The notes under the pieces were generated by a model, which had not been told where the DNA came from, ran no database searches, and saw only the letters and a list, made by a program, of their open reading frames with translations. The position numbers were made by a program, and so were the translations under genes. DNA of 64,000 nucleotides from Rhizobium leguminosarum (GTDB lineage: Bacteria; Pseudomonadota; Alphaproteobacteria; Rhizobiales; Rhizobiaceae), in assembly GCF_002953715.1 (NCBI RefSeq), contig NZ_CP025013.1, positions 310,001 through 374,000 on the forward strand, read 5' to 3'. This document shows, piece after piece, positions 50,739 to 58,962 of the stretch; the stretch's first letter is position 1; every line of letters starts with the position of its first letter.

Positions 50739-51381
50739 TGAACTGACCCCGTAAAGTTGGACGGTTTACAGACTGGGAGGATTTAAGGGCTGAGTCCTGT
50801 ATCGTACCGGGCTCAGCCCTTTGAGTTTCAGCCCGGTGTGCGGTCGTTGTTATCACAGCGGATATAGTCCTCAACCCCTCTTTCAGACCTCCCGATGCTG
50901 TCGAAGCGACTGGAGTTGAAAAACTCGGATTTGAGGATGGCGAACGTCGAGGCAATGGCCCTTGCGTGACATGCTCTGGGCGATGTTGCGGCTTTCGAGC
51001 ATGCGGTTCCCGGCCGGCATCCGATCGTGCCATCCCTGATCGGAATGCAGGATCGGCTTCTCACTGTCGTCTATCTGATGCAGCCTTTGTCGGCATGTTC
51101 TGGACCAATTTGAAGATCGGTCGTCTCGCCGTTTCGAGGCGACGATTTCGCCGTTGTAGAGGTCGATGACCGGCGGTAGGTAGAGCTTCTCGCCGGCCAC
51201 GTTGAACTCGGTGGCATCTGTCGTCCATTTCTGATTCATGCGCTCGGCGGTGAACTGTCGCTGGAGGAGGTCTGGTGCCACACGTCCGGGACTGGCCTTT
51301 GTAGGAACTGCTTGAACGATAGGCTGTACTTGGACATGAAAACCGCCGCGGCTGGATGTCCAACTTTCGGGGGTCAGTTCA
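50739..51381 (-). mobile_element. Deleted IS3-family insertion sequence remnant
   Basis: A 643-bp element bounded by near-perfect 23-bp inverted repeats: TGAACTGACCCCGTAAAG at the left end and the reverse complement TGAACTGACCCCCGAAAG at the right. Inside, the minus strand carries broken OrfB transposase sequence: VAPDLLQRQFTAERMNQKWT, TDATEFNVAGEKLYLPPVID, then a shifted frame with KPILHSDQGW and NIAQSMSRKGHCLD. At least two frameshifts are needed to join these, and orfA plus the upstream part of orfB are missing, so the copy is dead. An intact IS3 element would be about 1.2 kb. No clear target duplication is seen. Confidence 0.85.
50883..51339 (-). pseudogene. IS3-family transposase OrfB fragment (frameshifted)
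   Basis: DDE integrase-core fragment of an IS3-family transposase. Recognisable pieces are TAERMNQKWTTDATEF (around the first catalytic Asp), IDLYNGEIVA with the second region, and HSDQGW, which holds the second Asp. The reading frame shifts at least twice and the terminal Glu region (around FDSIGR and EDYIRC near 50830-50890) is in yet another frame, so no functional enzyme can be made. Confidence 0.85.
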
Positions 51382-51422
51382 TCTCTGCGGGGTTTCGTGT
51401 CGGCCGAAATGAGCACGCCCTG

Positions 51423-51451
51423 GTTATAAGGCCTTGGCAGAGACTTATAAC
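51423..51451. repeat. 29-bp palindromic repeat, copy 1
   Basis: GTTATAAG-GCCTTGGCAGAGA-CTTATAAC, with perfect 8-bp inverted ends. An identical element differing at one base begins 47 bp later. The pair lies immediately upstream of the nucleotidyltransferase-fold gene and may be its operator. Confidence 0.85.
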
Positions 51452-51469
51452 TTGACAGCGACAAGCGGA

Positions 51470-51498
51470 GTTATAAGGTCTTGGCAGAGACTTATAAC
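51470..51498. repeat. 29-bp palindromic repeat, copy 2
   Basis: GTTATAAG-GTCTTGGCAGAGA-CTTATAAC. Inner bases GTCT and AGAC extend the pairing. The two copies are separated by 18 bp and precede the gene at 51606 by just over 100 bp. Confidence 0.85.
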
Positions 51499-51605
51499 GG
51501 GGATGAGCGAAGACGACTTCCTTCGCAGAAGGCGGGCGCGCCTCAAAGAGGCGATGGCCGAACTTGCCGACCAGGGCCGCCGGGCTCGAGAAGGAGATGC
51601 CAAGG

Positions 51606-52679
51606 ATGAAAGAGATCGACATCAGTTATCGGACGATGTTCGCGGAGTTGGCGCAGCGGACGCTCGATGCCCAATTCGCGGCGGACTTCCCCTTGGAGGG
51701 ATGGTTCGTGACCGTGACCGTCAAGAATCGCGACTATTGGTATTTCGATCTCCCTACCCCCGAGGGCAAGGACAAGCGAAGCTATGTCGGCCCCGCGAGC
51801 GACGAGGCGATCACGGAGCGGGTGAAGGCTCACAAGGAGATCAAAGACAATATCCGGGAGCGGAGACGCATGGTTAGCACGCTGCGCCGCGCGGGCCTCC
51901 CCGGTCCCGATCCATTCGCGGGTGACGTCACAAAAGCCTTAGCCGACGCCGGATTGTTCCGGCTGCGGGCCGTCCTGATCGGGTCGGTGGCATTCAGCAC
52001 CTACGCGGGGATGCTCGGCGTCCGGCTGCCCTCGGCGGCAATGCAAACAGGCGACGCAGATTTCGCGCAGGACTTCGCGATCTCGGCGGGTGTCCAAGAC
52101 AGCCTGCCGCCGATCGTCGAAATCCTCCAATCGGTCGATCCCGAATTCCGAGCGGTTCCGCACCAGGCGGACAAAACCAAGGTGGTCGCCTTCGTGAACA
52201 GCAAGGGCTACCGGGTGGAATTCCTGACCGGAAACCGGGGATCGGACGAATACACGGGCAAGCCCTCTCCCATGCCCGCTCTCGGCGGTGCGGCGGCGGA
52301 AAACCTGCGGTTTCTCGATTACCTGATCTACGAGCCTGTCCGCACGGTGCTTCTCTTCCGCGAAGGCGTGAACGTCCTTGTCCCGGCTCCAGAGAGGTAT
52401 GCCGTCCACAAGCTGATCGTATCGTCCAGAAGGCTCACAGACACGCTAGGACGCGTGAAAGCGGACAAAGACCTATCGCAGGCATCCTTGCTCTTTGAAG
52501 CGCTTGTAGAGACGCGTCACGACAGCGAGCTGGCGGATGCTTGGGAAGAGGCATGGGATCGCGGAGATTCGTGGCGAGAAGGGCTTTGCAACGGCCTCTT
52601 GAGGCTGCCTAACAGCGGCGTGAAAGCGCTCGGAAAGGCTCTCGGCTCCGATGTGATGGAAAACCTTATGAAAAGGTGA
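51606..52679 (+). CDS. GSU2403-family nucleotidyltransferase-fold protein
   Basis: A protein of about 357 residues with a nucleotidyltransferase-fold core. The catalytic signature is seen as LIGSVAFSTYAGMLG followed by MQTGDADFAQDF, giving the GS-x-DxD arrangement. VEFLTGNRGSDEYTGKP and ALGGAAAENLRFLDYLIYEP follow, and the C-terminal part is helical (APERYAVHKLIVSSRRL). An N-terminal helical region (KEIDISYRTMFAELAQR) precedes the core. The ATG at 51606 has AAGGAG 9 nt upstream; in-frame ATGs at 51564 and 51597 are alternatives. Related folds occur in toxin-antitoxin and defence systems, but this family has no established function. Tandem palindromes upstream suggest autoregulation. Confidence 0.82.
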   Translation: MKEIDISYRTMFAELAQRTLDAQFAADFPLEGWFVTVTVKNRDYWYFDLPTPEGKDKRSYVGPASDEAITERVKAHKEIKDNIRERRRMVSTLRRAGLPGPDPFAGDVTKALADAGLFRLRAVLIGSVAFSTYAGMLGVRLPSAAMQTGDADFAQDFAISAGVQDSLPPIVEILQSVDPEFRAVPHQADKTKVVAFVNSKGYRVEFLTGNRGSDEYTGKPSPMPALGGAAAENLRFLDYLIYEPVRTVLLFREGVNVLVPAPERYAVHKLIVSSRRLTDTLGRVKADKDLSQASLLFEALVETRHDSELADAWEEAWDRGDSWREGLCNGLLRLPNSGVKALGKALGSDVMENLMKR

Positions 52680-53082
52680 TCGGGCACGTGTCCAGCCCAG
52701 TTCCCTCTCAGAAGACAGCTTTCGGCTACATTCCTATAAGGAAATGATTCGCCGCGCCCACCGATAGCGCACTCCAGGTTCTAGGATCGCAAATCGTACG
52801 ATTGTGCCTCCCGCCGAATTGCTTTTCACCAGATCGGGACACAGCTTCGCTTTGTGGATGCAATCCCGCTCCATGAGAAACGACACCATTTGTCGTCCTC
52901 GTAAGGCTCCGAAGGTCCGTCGCTGCCTTTCATGCAGCCCATAAAATGTAGAGTGGGCTACTCTCCTTATGAGTTTATGCGGCGGATTGACGCACAACTC
53001 AAGCAATGTTATTCAGGTGCTAATTGGTCAGGCCAGTTGACCAGCTGCGCGGCTTGAGGAGAAGCCGCCGGGGAGGCCCACG
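52680..53082. other. Intergenic region upstream of the TRAP operon regulator
   Basis: This 403-nt stretch has somewhat lower GC than its neighbours. A 90-codon frame on the minus strand (52734-53006) has no recognised family and no clear ribosome-binding site, so I do not call it. The 3' end carries the dyad at 53025-53043, probably the operator of the FadR-type gene. Confidence 0.5.
53025..53043. promoter_or_regulatory. Candidate FadR-type operator upstream of the TRAP operon
   Basis: TGGTCA-GGCCAGT-TGACCA is a perfect 6-bp inverted repeat with a 7-bp spacer, about 40 nt before the regulator start. TGGTC/GACCA half-sites are typical of FadR-group GntR proteins, so autoregulation is likely. 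Confidence 0.55.
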
Positions 53083-53841
53083 ATGTTTTCGCCTGTTGAA
53101 TCACGCCGTCTTTATAGACAGGTTGCGGATCAGATTCGATTGATGATCGCGAGCGGCGAGCTTGCCGTCGGCCAGCGGCTGCCGGCTGAGCGCGACCTCG
53201 CGGAGCAACTGTCGGTCTCACGCCCGACCGTCCGCGAGGCGCTGATCGTCCTGGAGGTCGAGGGCCTCGTCAACATCCGCATGGGATCCGGCATCTATGT
53301 GGTGCGCCAGCATGCTGCGACCGTCACTGGGGCCGAGCGCGAGCCGGTGGAGGGGCCTTTCGAACTGCTGCAGGCGCGGGCCCTCATCGAATGCGCCATC
53401 GCCGAAGAAGCTGCCGGTCGCGCCAAACCGGACGATATCGCTCTGCTCGATGAAGCTCTGACGCGCATGGGTGGTGTGGTCAACGATGCAATCGCAGTAC
53501 TCGATGCCGATCGCGCCTTCCACACCGGCATTGCCGCCATCATTGGGAATGCGACATTGATCCGTGTGACGGGCGAGATGTTCGACATGCGCATGACCCC
53601 TTATTTCGCAAGGCTCGCCAGCCACTTCGAGGGGCCTACGACATGGCGTAGCGCCCTGAACGAGCATCGGGCCATTCGCGACGCGATCGCCGCCGGCGAT
53701 GCCGCTGGCGCCAAGGCGGCCATGCGCGCCCATCTCACAATGTCGCAGAAGAGGTTTTCCGAGAGCTTCGGGGAGGAGTTCTCGGGGGAAGAGGAGCGCG
53801 GACGCAACAAGCGGCCGTCGAAAGGAACGACCAAGACTTAA
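53083..53841 (+). CDS. FadR-family (GntR, FCD) transcriptional regulator
   Basis: A 252-residue regulator. The winged helix is in RLYRQVADQIRLMIASGELA and QRLPAERDLAEQLSVSRPTV; the FCD ligand domain spans about residues 95-230 with LQARALIECAIAEEAAGRAK, LDADRAFHTGIAAIIGN and LNEHRAIRDAIAAGDAAGAK. A basic tail (residues 235-252) is unusual but short. GGGGAGG precedes the ATG. It is co-directional with and 23 nt before dctP, so it is likely the first gene of the TRAP operon and its local repressor, probably responding to the sugar acid transported. Confidence 0.93.
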   Translation: MFSPVESRRLYRQVADQIRLMIASGELAVGQRLPAERDLAEQLSVSRPTVREALIVLEVEGLVNIRMGSGIYVVRQHAATVTGAEREPVEGPFELLQARALIECAIAEEAAGRAKPDDIALLDEALTRMGGVVNDAIAVLDADRAFHTGIAAIIGNATLIRVTGEMFDMRMTPYFARLASHFEGPTTWRSALNEHRAIRDAIAAGDAAGAKAAMRAHLTMSQKRFSESFGEEFSGEEERGRNKRPSKGTTKT

Positions 53842-53864
53842 CCCAAGCTCGGGAGGAGAGAGCA

Positions 53865-54839
53865 ATGAAAAGCAGACTGGCAACGATACTTTGCACTGCA
53901 GCCGCGATCATGGCGAGCAGCGCGATCGCGCAGGCCCAGACAGTGCTGAAATGGGCGCATGTCTATGAAACGTCGGAGCCCTTCCACACGGATTCCGTAT
54001 GGGCCGCAGAAGAGATCAACAAGCGCACCGATGGGCGCTACAAGATCGAGGTCTATCCCGCGTCTCAGCTCGGCAAGGAAGCCGATATCAACCAGGGCCT
54101 CAAGCTCGGGACGGTCGACATCATCATTTCGGGATCGAGCTTCGCGGCCCGTGACTACAAGCCGATCGGCGTGACTTACTTCCCCTATATCTTCCGCGGT
54201 CCCGATCACCTGATCGCCTACACCAAGAGCGATGTCTTCAAGCGTCTTGCCAAAGGCTATGAAGACAAGACCGGCAACCACATTGCCGCCGTCAGCTATT
54301 ACGGCACGCGCCATACGACATCAAACAAGCCGATTGCCAAATGCGCCGATATGCAGGGCTTGAAGATCCGGGTGCCTGACGTCCCGGCCTATCTCGCCAT
54401 GCCGCGCGCCTGCGGTGCCAACACCACGCCGATCGCCTTTGCCGAAGTCTATCTCGCTTTGCAGAACGGCACGGTTGAGGCACAGGAAAACCCGCTGACG
54501 ACAATCGAGGCGAAGAAGTTCTACGAAGTCCAGAAGAACATCATCCTCACCGGCCACATCGTCGATCACCTCAACACCGTGATCTCGAAGACGCGGTGGG
54601 CGAGCCTTTCCGACGAGGACAAGAAGATCTTCGGCGAGGTCATGCAGGAGGCGGCCGAGCGCACGAGCAAGACGATCGCCGGCAAGGAAAATAGCCTCAT
54701 TGCGACCTTCAAGGAAAAGGGCCTGAATGTCACCGAGGTCGACAAGGCCGATTTCGAAAAGACCGTGATGGAAAAGGTCAACTTCGAGGATTTCGGCTAC
54801 GAGAAAGCCGATTGGGAAGCAATCCGCGCGATCCAGTAA
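53865..54839 (+). CDS. dctP: TRAP transporter solute-binding protein (DctP)
   Basis: A 324-residue periplasmic DctP-family protein with a signal peptide (about residues 1-25, ending AQAQT). Family blocks are LKWAHVYETSEPFHTDSVWA, RYKIEVYPASQLGKEADINQ, the carboxylate-binding Arg region KIRVPDVPAYLAMPRACGAN, AFAEVYLALQNGTVEAQENP and HIVDHLNTVIS. It captures a carboxylated substrate and delivers it to DctQ/DctM in a sodium-driven, ATP-independent way. The downstream zinc dehydrogenase suggests a sugar acid or sugar alcohol product such as idonate. GGGAGGAGAG lies just before the ATG. Confidence 0.95.
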   Translation: MKSRLATILCTAAAIMASSAIAQAQTVLKWAHVYETSEPFHTDSVWAAEEINKRTDGRYKIEVYPASQLGKEADINQGLKLGTVDIIISGSSFAARDYKPIGVTYFPYIFRGPDHLIAYTKSDVFKRLAKGYEDKTGNHIAAVSYYGTRHTTSNKPIAKCADMQGLKIRVPDVPAYLAMPRACGANTTPIAFAEVYLALQNGTVEAQENPLTTIEAKKFYEVQKNIILTGHIVDHLNTVISKTRWASLSDEDKKIFGEVMQEAAERTSKTIAGKENSLIATFKEKGLNVTEVDKADFEKTVMEKVNFEDFGYEKADWEAIRAIQ

Positions 54840-54847
54840 ACTCCGCG

Positions 54848-54871
54848 GCGCGGCGCCTGACAGCGCCGCGC
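54848..54871 (+). other. Hairpin between dctP and dctQ
   Basis: Perfect 9-bp arms GCGCGGCGC and GCGCCGCGC with a 6-nt loop start 9 nt after the dctP stop; GTCTTTCAGAC forms a second small hairpin next to it. No T-run follows. As with other binding-protein genes in this window, it probably protects the dctP message and lowers permease expression. Confidence 0.6.
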
Positions 54872-54956
54872 GTCTTTCAGACGCGCAAGGACGCTGTAAC
54901 ACTTTGGTTGCTGCAGACGCCGCGCTCCTTCATTCCGAACTGGAACAGGGCCGATC

Positions 54957-55529
54957 ATGTCGCAAGAAATTCATACGCAAATCACGGCCGAAGACATCGG
55001 TCACGAGTTCGAAGGCCACGCGCCGACCGCAAACGTCTCAGATTACGCCATCGAGGACTGGATCACGCTGCTCGTCTTCTGGCTGATGGCCGGTTGCGTC
55101 TTCCTGCAGTTCTTCACGCGCTATGTGCTGAACGACAGCTACGCATGGACCGAGGAGATCGCGATCAATTGTCTGATCGGTGTCGTCTTTCTCGGTTCCG
55201 TCATGTGCGTGCGCACGTCGCGGCATATCCAGGTGGACGTGTTCTATCACTACATGCCTGCAGGCCTGGCGCGCGTGCTCGCCACTTTCGTCGATATCGT
55301 CCGCATCGGCTTCTTCGCCTATGGCTGCCATCTGATGTGGCGCTACGTCGACATCGTGGCGGACGAGCAGATGGTCACCGTCGACCTGCCGCGCAACATC
55401 GTCTTCTACGCCGTTCTCGTCGCCTTCGTGCTGATGTTGATCCGCGCGGTCGTCGTCTTTATCGCCAACATGCGCCGCGGCTACTCCGTTCTGGAGCGCC
55501 CCGAAGAATTCCAGACCATCGAGGATTGA
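54957..55529 (+). CDS. dctQ: TRAP transporter small permease (DctQ)
   Basis: A 190-residue inner-membrane protein with four predicted membrane segments: WITLLVFWLMAGCVFLQFF, IAINCLIGVVFLGSVMCV, VDIVRIGFFAYGCHLMW and IVFYAVLVAFVLMLIRAVVV. The conserved WTEEIAINC and RHIQVDVFYH segments between helices 1-3 are the usual DctQ signature. It pairs with DctM to form the membrane unit. It starts 117 nt after dctP and ends 4 nt before dctM. Confidence 0.93.
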   Translation: MSQEIHTQITAEDIGHEFEGHAPTANVSDYAIEDWITLLVFWLMAGCVFLQFFTRYVLNDSYAWTEEIAINCLIGVVFLGSVMCVRTSRHIQVDVFYHYMPAGLARVLATFVDIVRIGFFAYGCHLMWRYVDIVADEQMVTVDLPRNIVFYAVLVAFVLMLIRAVVVFIANMRRGYSVLERPEEFQTIED

Positions 55530-55533
55530 TCTG

Positions 55534-56940
55534 ATGCTGCTGCTTCTTGGCTCGTTTCTGGTGCTGATGCTGGTCGGGGTGCCCGTTGCCATCTCTATGG
55601 CCGTCGCATCCGTGCTCTACATCGTCCTTTATGGCGTCGCGCCCGACATCATCGTCGCCCAGCGCATGATCGCCGGCGTCGAAAGCTTCCCGCTGCTCGC
55701 CGTGCCGTTCTTCATCCTCGCGGGCAACCTGATGAACTCGGCCGGTGTCACCGGACGCATCTATTCCTTTGCTGTTGCTCTCGTCGGCTGGATGAAGGGC
55801 GGTCTCGCGCAAGTCAACATCATCGGTTCGGTGATCTTCTCCGGCATGTCGGGCACAGCGCTCGCCGACGCAGCCGGTATCGGCACGATCGAGATCAAGG
55901 CGATGAAGGATCACGGCTATCCGGTCGAGGCCGCGGTCGGCGTGACGGCGGCTTCGGCAACGCTCGGCCCGATCTTCCCGCCGTCGCTGCCTTTCGTGAT
56001 CTACGGCATGATGGCGAACGTCTCGATCGGCGCCCTTTTCATGGCGGGCATCCTGCCCGGCATTGTCATGACGCTCCTGATGATGATCACCGTCGCCGCC
56101 TTTGCCTATTGGAAGCGTTGGGGCTCCGACGCGCCGTTCGATGTGAGGCAGCTGCTGTCGGCAGGGATGGAAATCGTCGTCGTCCTGGCGGTGCCGCTGG
56201 CCATCTATCTGCTGATGCAGGCGGGCGTATCGATGAATGTTGCGGCGGGCATTGCCCTTGCCCTGCTTCTCGCGCTCGACTGGTATTTCCGCTTCTCCGC
56301 CGTCATGGCGCTGATGACACCCGTCATCCTGATCGGCGGCATGACGATGGGCTGGTTCACGCCGACGGAGGCCGCCGTCGCAGCTGTCCTCTGGTCTCTG
56401 TTCCTCGGTCTGGTGCGCTACCGCACGATGACGCCCTCGACGCTCGCAAAGGCAAGTTTCGATACGATCGAGACGACGGCATCCGTTCTCTTCATCGTCA
56501 CCGCGGCATCGGTCTTCGCATGGCTGCTGACGGTGAGTCAGGCGGCGCAGTTGCTGTCCGATGCGATCCTGTCGATCACCGACAATAAATGGGTTTTCCT
56601 GATCCTCGTGAACCTGCTGATGCTCTTCGTCGGCTGCTTCCTGGACACGATCGCGGCCATTACCATCCTCGTGCCGATCCTTCTGCCGATCGTCCTGAAA
56701 TTCGGGATCGATCCCGTCCAGTTCGGTCTCATCATGACGCTGAACCTGATGATCGGCCTGCTGCACCCGCCGCTCGGCATGGTGCTGTTCGTGCTGTCGA
56801 GGGTCGCGAAACTCTCCGTCGAACGCACGACCATGGCGATCCTGCCCTGGCTGGTGCCGCTCTTCCTGGCGCTGATCCTGATCACCTTCGTCCCGGCGAT
56901 ATCGCTGTGGCTGCCGCAGCAGCTTGGACTGTTGAGATAG
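55534..56940 (+). CDS. dctM: TRAP transporter large permease (DctM)
   Basis: A 468-residue polytopic permease with about 11-13 hydrophobic segments. The DctM hallmarks are PLLAVPFFILAGNLMNSAGV, GSVIFSGMSGTALADAAGIG, AAVGVTAASATLGPIFPPSL and, in the second repeat, GMTMGWFTPTEAAVAAVLWS and LDTIAAITILVPILLPIVLK. It provides the sodium-coupled transport path. It follows dctQ by 4 nt and precedes the dehydrogenase by 1 nt. It is slightly longer than the roughly 425-residue family average because of an extended central cytoplasmic loop. Confidence 0.95.
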   Translation: MLLLLGSFLVLMLVGVPVAISMAVASVLYIVLYGVAPDIIVAQRMIAGVESFPLLAVPFFILAGNLMNSAGVTGRIYSFAVALVGWMKGGLAQVNIIGSVIFSGMSGTALADAAGIGTIEIKAMKDHGYPVEAAVGVTAASATLGPIFPPSLPFVIYGMMANVSIGALFMAGILPGIVMTLLMMITVAAFAYWKRWGSDAPFDVRQLLSAGMEIVVVLAVPLAIYLLMQAGVSMNVAAGIALALLLALDWYFRFSAVMALMTPVILIGGMTMGWFTPTEAAVAAVLWSLFLGLVRYRTMTPSTLAKASFDTIETTASVLFIVTAASVFAWLLTVSQAAQLLSDAILSITDNKWVFLILVNLLMLFVGCFLDTIAAITILVPILLPIVLKFGIDPVQFGLIMTLNLMIGLLHPPLGMVLFVLSRVAKLSVERTTMAILPWLVPLFLALILITFVPAISLWLPQQLGLLR

Positions 56941-56941
56941 G

Positions 56942-57985
56942 ATGGACACGATGCGGACACGTCTGGCACGGCTTTACCAAAAGGGCGATCTCAGGATCGA
57001 GACCGATACGGTTGCGGCCCCTGGTCCCGGCGAGGTGCTTCTCAAAATGGCGACCGCAGGTATCTGCGGTTCCGACCTGCATTACTACCAGGATGGAGGC
57101 TTCGGGCCGGTCAGGGTGCGCGAGCCGATCATACCCGGCCACGAGGCCTCGGGGACCGTCAGCCAAGTGGGCGAGGGGGTCGATCTGAAGGCTGGGACGC
57201 TGGTGGCGGTCAATCCCAGCCAACCCTGCGGGCATTGCGAATATTGTGAGAAAAACATGCCGATCCACTGCCTGGAAATGCGCTTCATGGGCAGCGCGAT
57301 GCGCCTGCCGCATGAGCAGGGCATGTTCCGGGAATGGCTGGTGGTGCCGGCCAGGCAGTGCTTTGAGGTCGGAGTTGCGACAACTGCTGCAGAAGCGGCC
57401 TGCAGCGAGCCGCTATCCGTCTGCCTGCACGCGGCATCGCGCGCAGGGGATATCACAGGCAAACGCGTGCTGGTCACCGGAGCCGGCCCGATCGGCGCCC
57501 TAGCGGTTGCCGTCGCAGCTTATTATGGGGCTAACGAGATCGTGGTGACCGATCTCGCGGATGCCGCGCTGGACAGGGCAAAAGCGATGGGCGCCACCCG
57601 CACGATCGATGTTTCCAAGCATGCCCCTGCGCTTGCGGAATACGAGGCGGGAAAGGGCTATTTCGATCTCGTCTTCGAATGCTCGGCCGCCGCTCCGGCA
57701 ATCCGCGGCGCAATTGCCGCTATCAGGCCACGCGGAACGATCGTGCAGGTCGGCGTCACAGGAGACGTCCCGATCCCTCTCAACGCCATCGTCGGCAAGG
57801 AGCTTCAACTCCACGGAACGCAGCGCTTCCACGAGGAGTTCGGTACCGCCGTCGACCTGATCTCCAGCCGCAAGATCGATGTGCGGCCGATCATCAGCCA
57901 CAGCCTGCCGCTCGAAGAAGCCACCGCAGCCTTCATTCTCGCCGGTGACCGTACGGCGGCCTGCAAGGTGCAACTGACCTTTTAG
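56942..57985 (+). CDS. Zinc-dependent sugar-acid/polyol dehydrogenase, L-idonate 5-dehydrogenase-like
   Basis: A 347-residue zinc MDR dehydrogenase. The catalytic zinc site is GICGSDLHYYQD and IPGHEASGTV, the structural zinc cysteines are CGHCEYCEKNMPIHC, and the Rossmann segment is VLVTGAGPIGALAVAVAAYY. It is closest in appearance to L-idonate 5-dehydrogenase (IdnD), which oxidises L-idonate to 5-ketogluconate, and to sorbitol and xylitol dehydrogenases. Translational linkage to the TRAP genes suggests that its substrate is what the transporter imports. Two in-frame ATGs (56942, 56951) are close; the first is used here. A 221-nt gap without a gene follows. Confidence 0.88.
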   Translation: MDTMRTRLARLYQKGDLRIETDTVAAPGPGEVLLKMATAGICGSDLHYYQDGGFGPVRVREPIIPGHEASGTVSQVGEGVDLKAGTLVAVNPSQPCGHCEYCEKNMPIHCLEMRFMGSAMRLPHEQGMFREWLVVPARQCFEVGVATTAAEAACSEPLSVCLHAASRAGDITGKRVLVTGAGPIGALAVAVAAYYGANEIVVTDLADAALDRAKAMGATRTIDVSKHAPALAEYEAGKGYFDLVFECSAAAPAIRGAIAAIRPRGTIVQVGVTGDVPIPLNAIVGKELQLHGTQRFHEEFGTAVDLISSRKIDVRPIISHSLPLEEATAAFILAGDRTAACKVQLTF

Positions 57986-58170
57986 AGCGCGTCGCCGAAC
58001 TCATACCTGTTGCCCGGTGGCCCGATGAGTGATCGGAGGTCTCCGGTCGACTTGCCGACGCAGCATTCGCTGCGCCGTGCGGCAGCAACTTTTCCTGACC
58101 CGAACCTGCTTTCTCGCTGACTGGGCGAGCGGATTCGATTCCGGATCTCAAGAAGTTCTTGACGTTTATC

Positions 58171-58184
58171 TTATGTCTACATAA
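58171..58184. promoter_or_regulatory. Candidate operator of the GntR regulator at 58207
   Basis: TTATGT-CT-ACATAA is a perfect 6-bp dyad centred on TGTCTACA, a pattern typical of FCD-type GntR operators. It lies 23 nt before the regulator start. A TTGACG hexamer at 58159 and TAATGT at 58182, 17 bp apart, form a possible promoter that the operator overlaps, consistent with autorepression. Confidence 0.55.
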
Positions 58185-58206
58185 TGTCTTTCAAAAGGAT
58201 TATGAG

Positions 58207-58914
58207 ATGGACGATGGCATTGCCTCCGAGATCGGCAACCCCGATCGTAAAACGAATCTGAGCCTGACGCTTCGCAGACGCATCCTGACGATGGAGCTGC
58301 CGCCGGGTGCGGTGTTGGACGAAGTGGCGCTGAGCGAGGAGTTTGGACTGTCTCGTCCGCCGGTTCGCGAGCTGATGCGGCAGATGGCTGGCGAAGGTTA
58401 TATCGACCTGGAAGCCAACCGGGCGGCGCGTGTCAGTTCGATGAGTTACCAGTCGCTGCGCGACTTCTTTCTTCTTGCGCCGATGATCTACATCACCGCC
58501 AACAAGCTGGCGGCCGAGAATGGAACTCGCGGGCAGCTCGACGTGCTCAAGCAGATGCAGCAGTCATTTCGAAAGGCCGTCGACAATTGCGACGTCGAGG
58601 GGCGCGTCTTCTACAACGACCAGTTCCACCGCCAGATCGGCGAGATGGCGCACAACGTCTATCTGGTTCCGAGCCTGCGTCGACTGCAGATCGACCATGC
58701 ACGCATCGGCAAGGTCTTCTACAAGCACCCGAACACGCCTCGCATGCAGGAAGAGCTCGAACTCGCCGCGCAACAACATGACGAGATGATCGACGCCATC
58801 GGGAAGCGCGATCCCGATGCAGCCGGAGAACTGGCGCGGCTTCACCTCGAGCTTTCACGACGAAACATGGCCATGTACGCGGCCCCAGAGGGTCTGGAGA
58901 CGCCGACCCTCTAG
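58207..58914 (+). CDS. GntR-family (FCD) transcriptional regulator
   Basis: A 235-residue regulator with an N-terminal winged helix (LTLRRRILTMELPPGAVLDE, LSEEFGLSRPPVRELMRQMA) and an FCD-type C-terminal domain (about residues 85-220; YNDQFHRQIGEMAHNVYLVP, LAAQQHDEMIDAIGKRDPD). The ATG at 58207 is preferred over one at 58159 because AAAAGGA lies upstream and the dyad at 58171 would otherwise be inside the gene. It precedes a DapA-family aldolase by 48 nt and an FAD oxidoreductase, which it probably regulates. Confidence 0.92.
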   Translation: MDDGIASEIGNPDRKTNLSLTLRRRILTMELPPGAVLDEVALSEEFGLSRPPVRELMRQMAGEGYIDLEANRAARVSSMSYQSLRDFFLLAPMIYITANKLAAENGTRGQLDVLKQMQQSFRKAVDNCDVEGRVFYNDQFHRQIGEMAHNVYLVPSLRRLQIDHARIGKVFYKHPNTPRMQEELELAAQQHDEMIDAIGKRDPDAAGELARLHLELSRRNMAMYAAPEGLETPTL

Positions 58915-58962
58915 GACCATTTGGCTCGACCCTTCGGCAGCGTAACGCGGAACACAAAACGA

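Noticed and set aside
51423..51498. Possible CRISPR array (two 29-bp repeats with an 18-bp spacer)
   Set aside because: Only two repeat copies, a spacer too short for CRISPR, no cas genes, and placement as a promoter-proximal palindrome pair fits an operator better.
51434..51877. 147-codon plus-strand frame starting before the nucleotidyltransferase-fold gene, considered as a small antitoxin
   Set aside because: Most of it overlaps the real gene in another frame with strongly biased composition. A short upstream peptide beginning at 51503 cannot be excluded but has no support.
52734..53006. 90-codon minus-strand frame between the nucleotidyltransferase-fold gene and the FadR regulator
   Set aside because: No family, no clear ribosome-binding site and no context.
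55459..56949. 496-codon minus-strand frame opposite dctM
   Set aside because: Its translation is almost entirely Arg, His, Asp and Gln, the typical complement of a hydrophobic membrane protein gene; dctM on the plus strand is clear.
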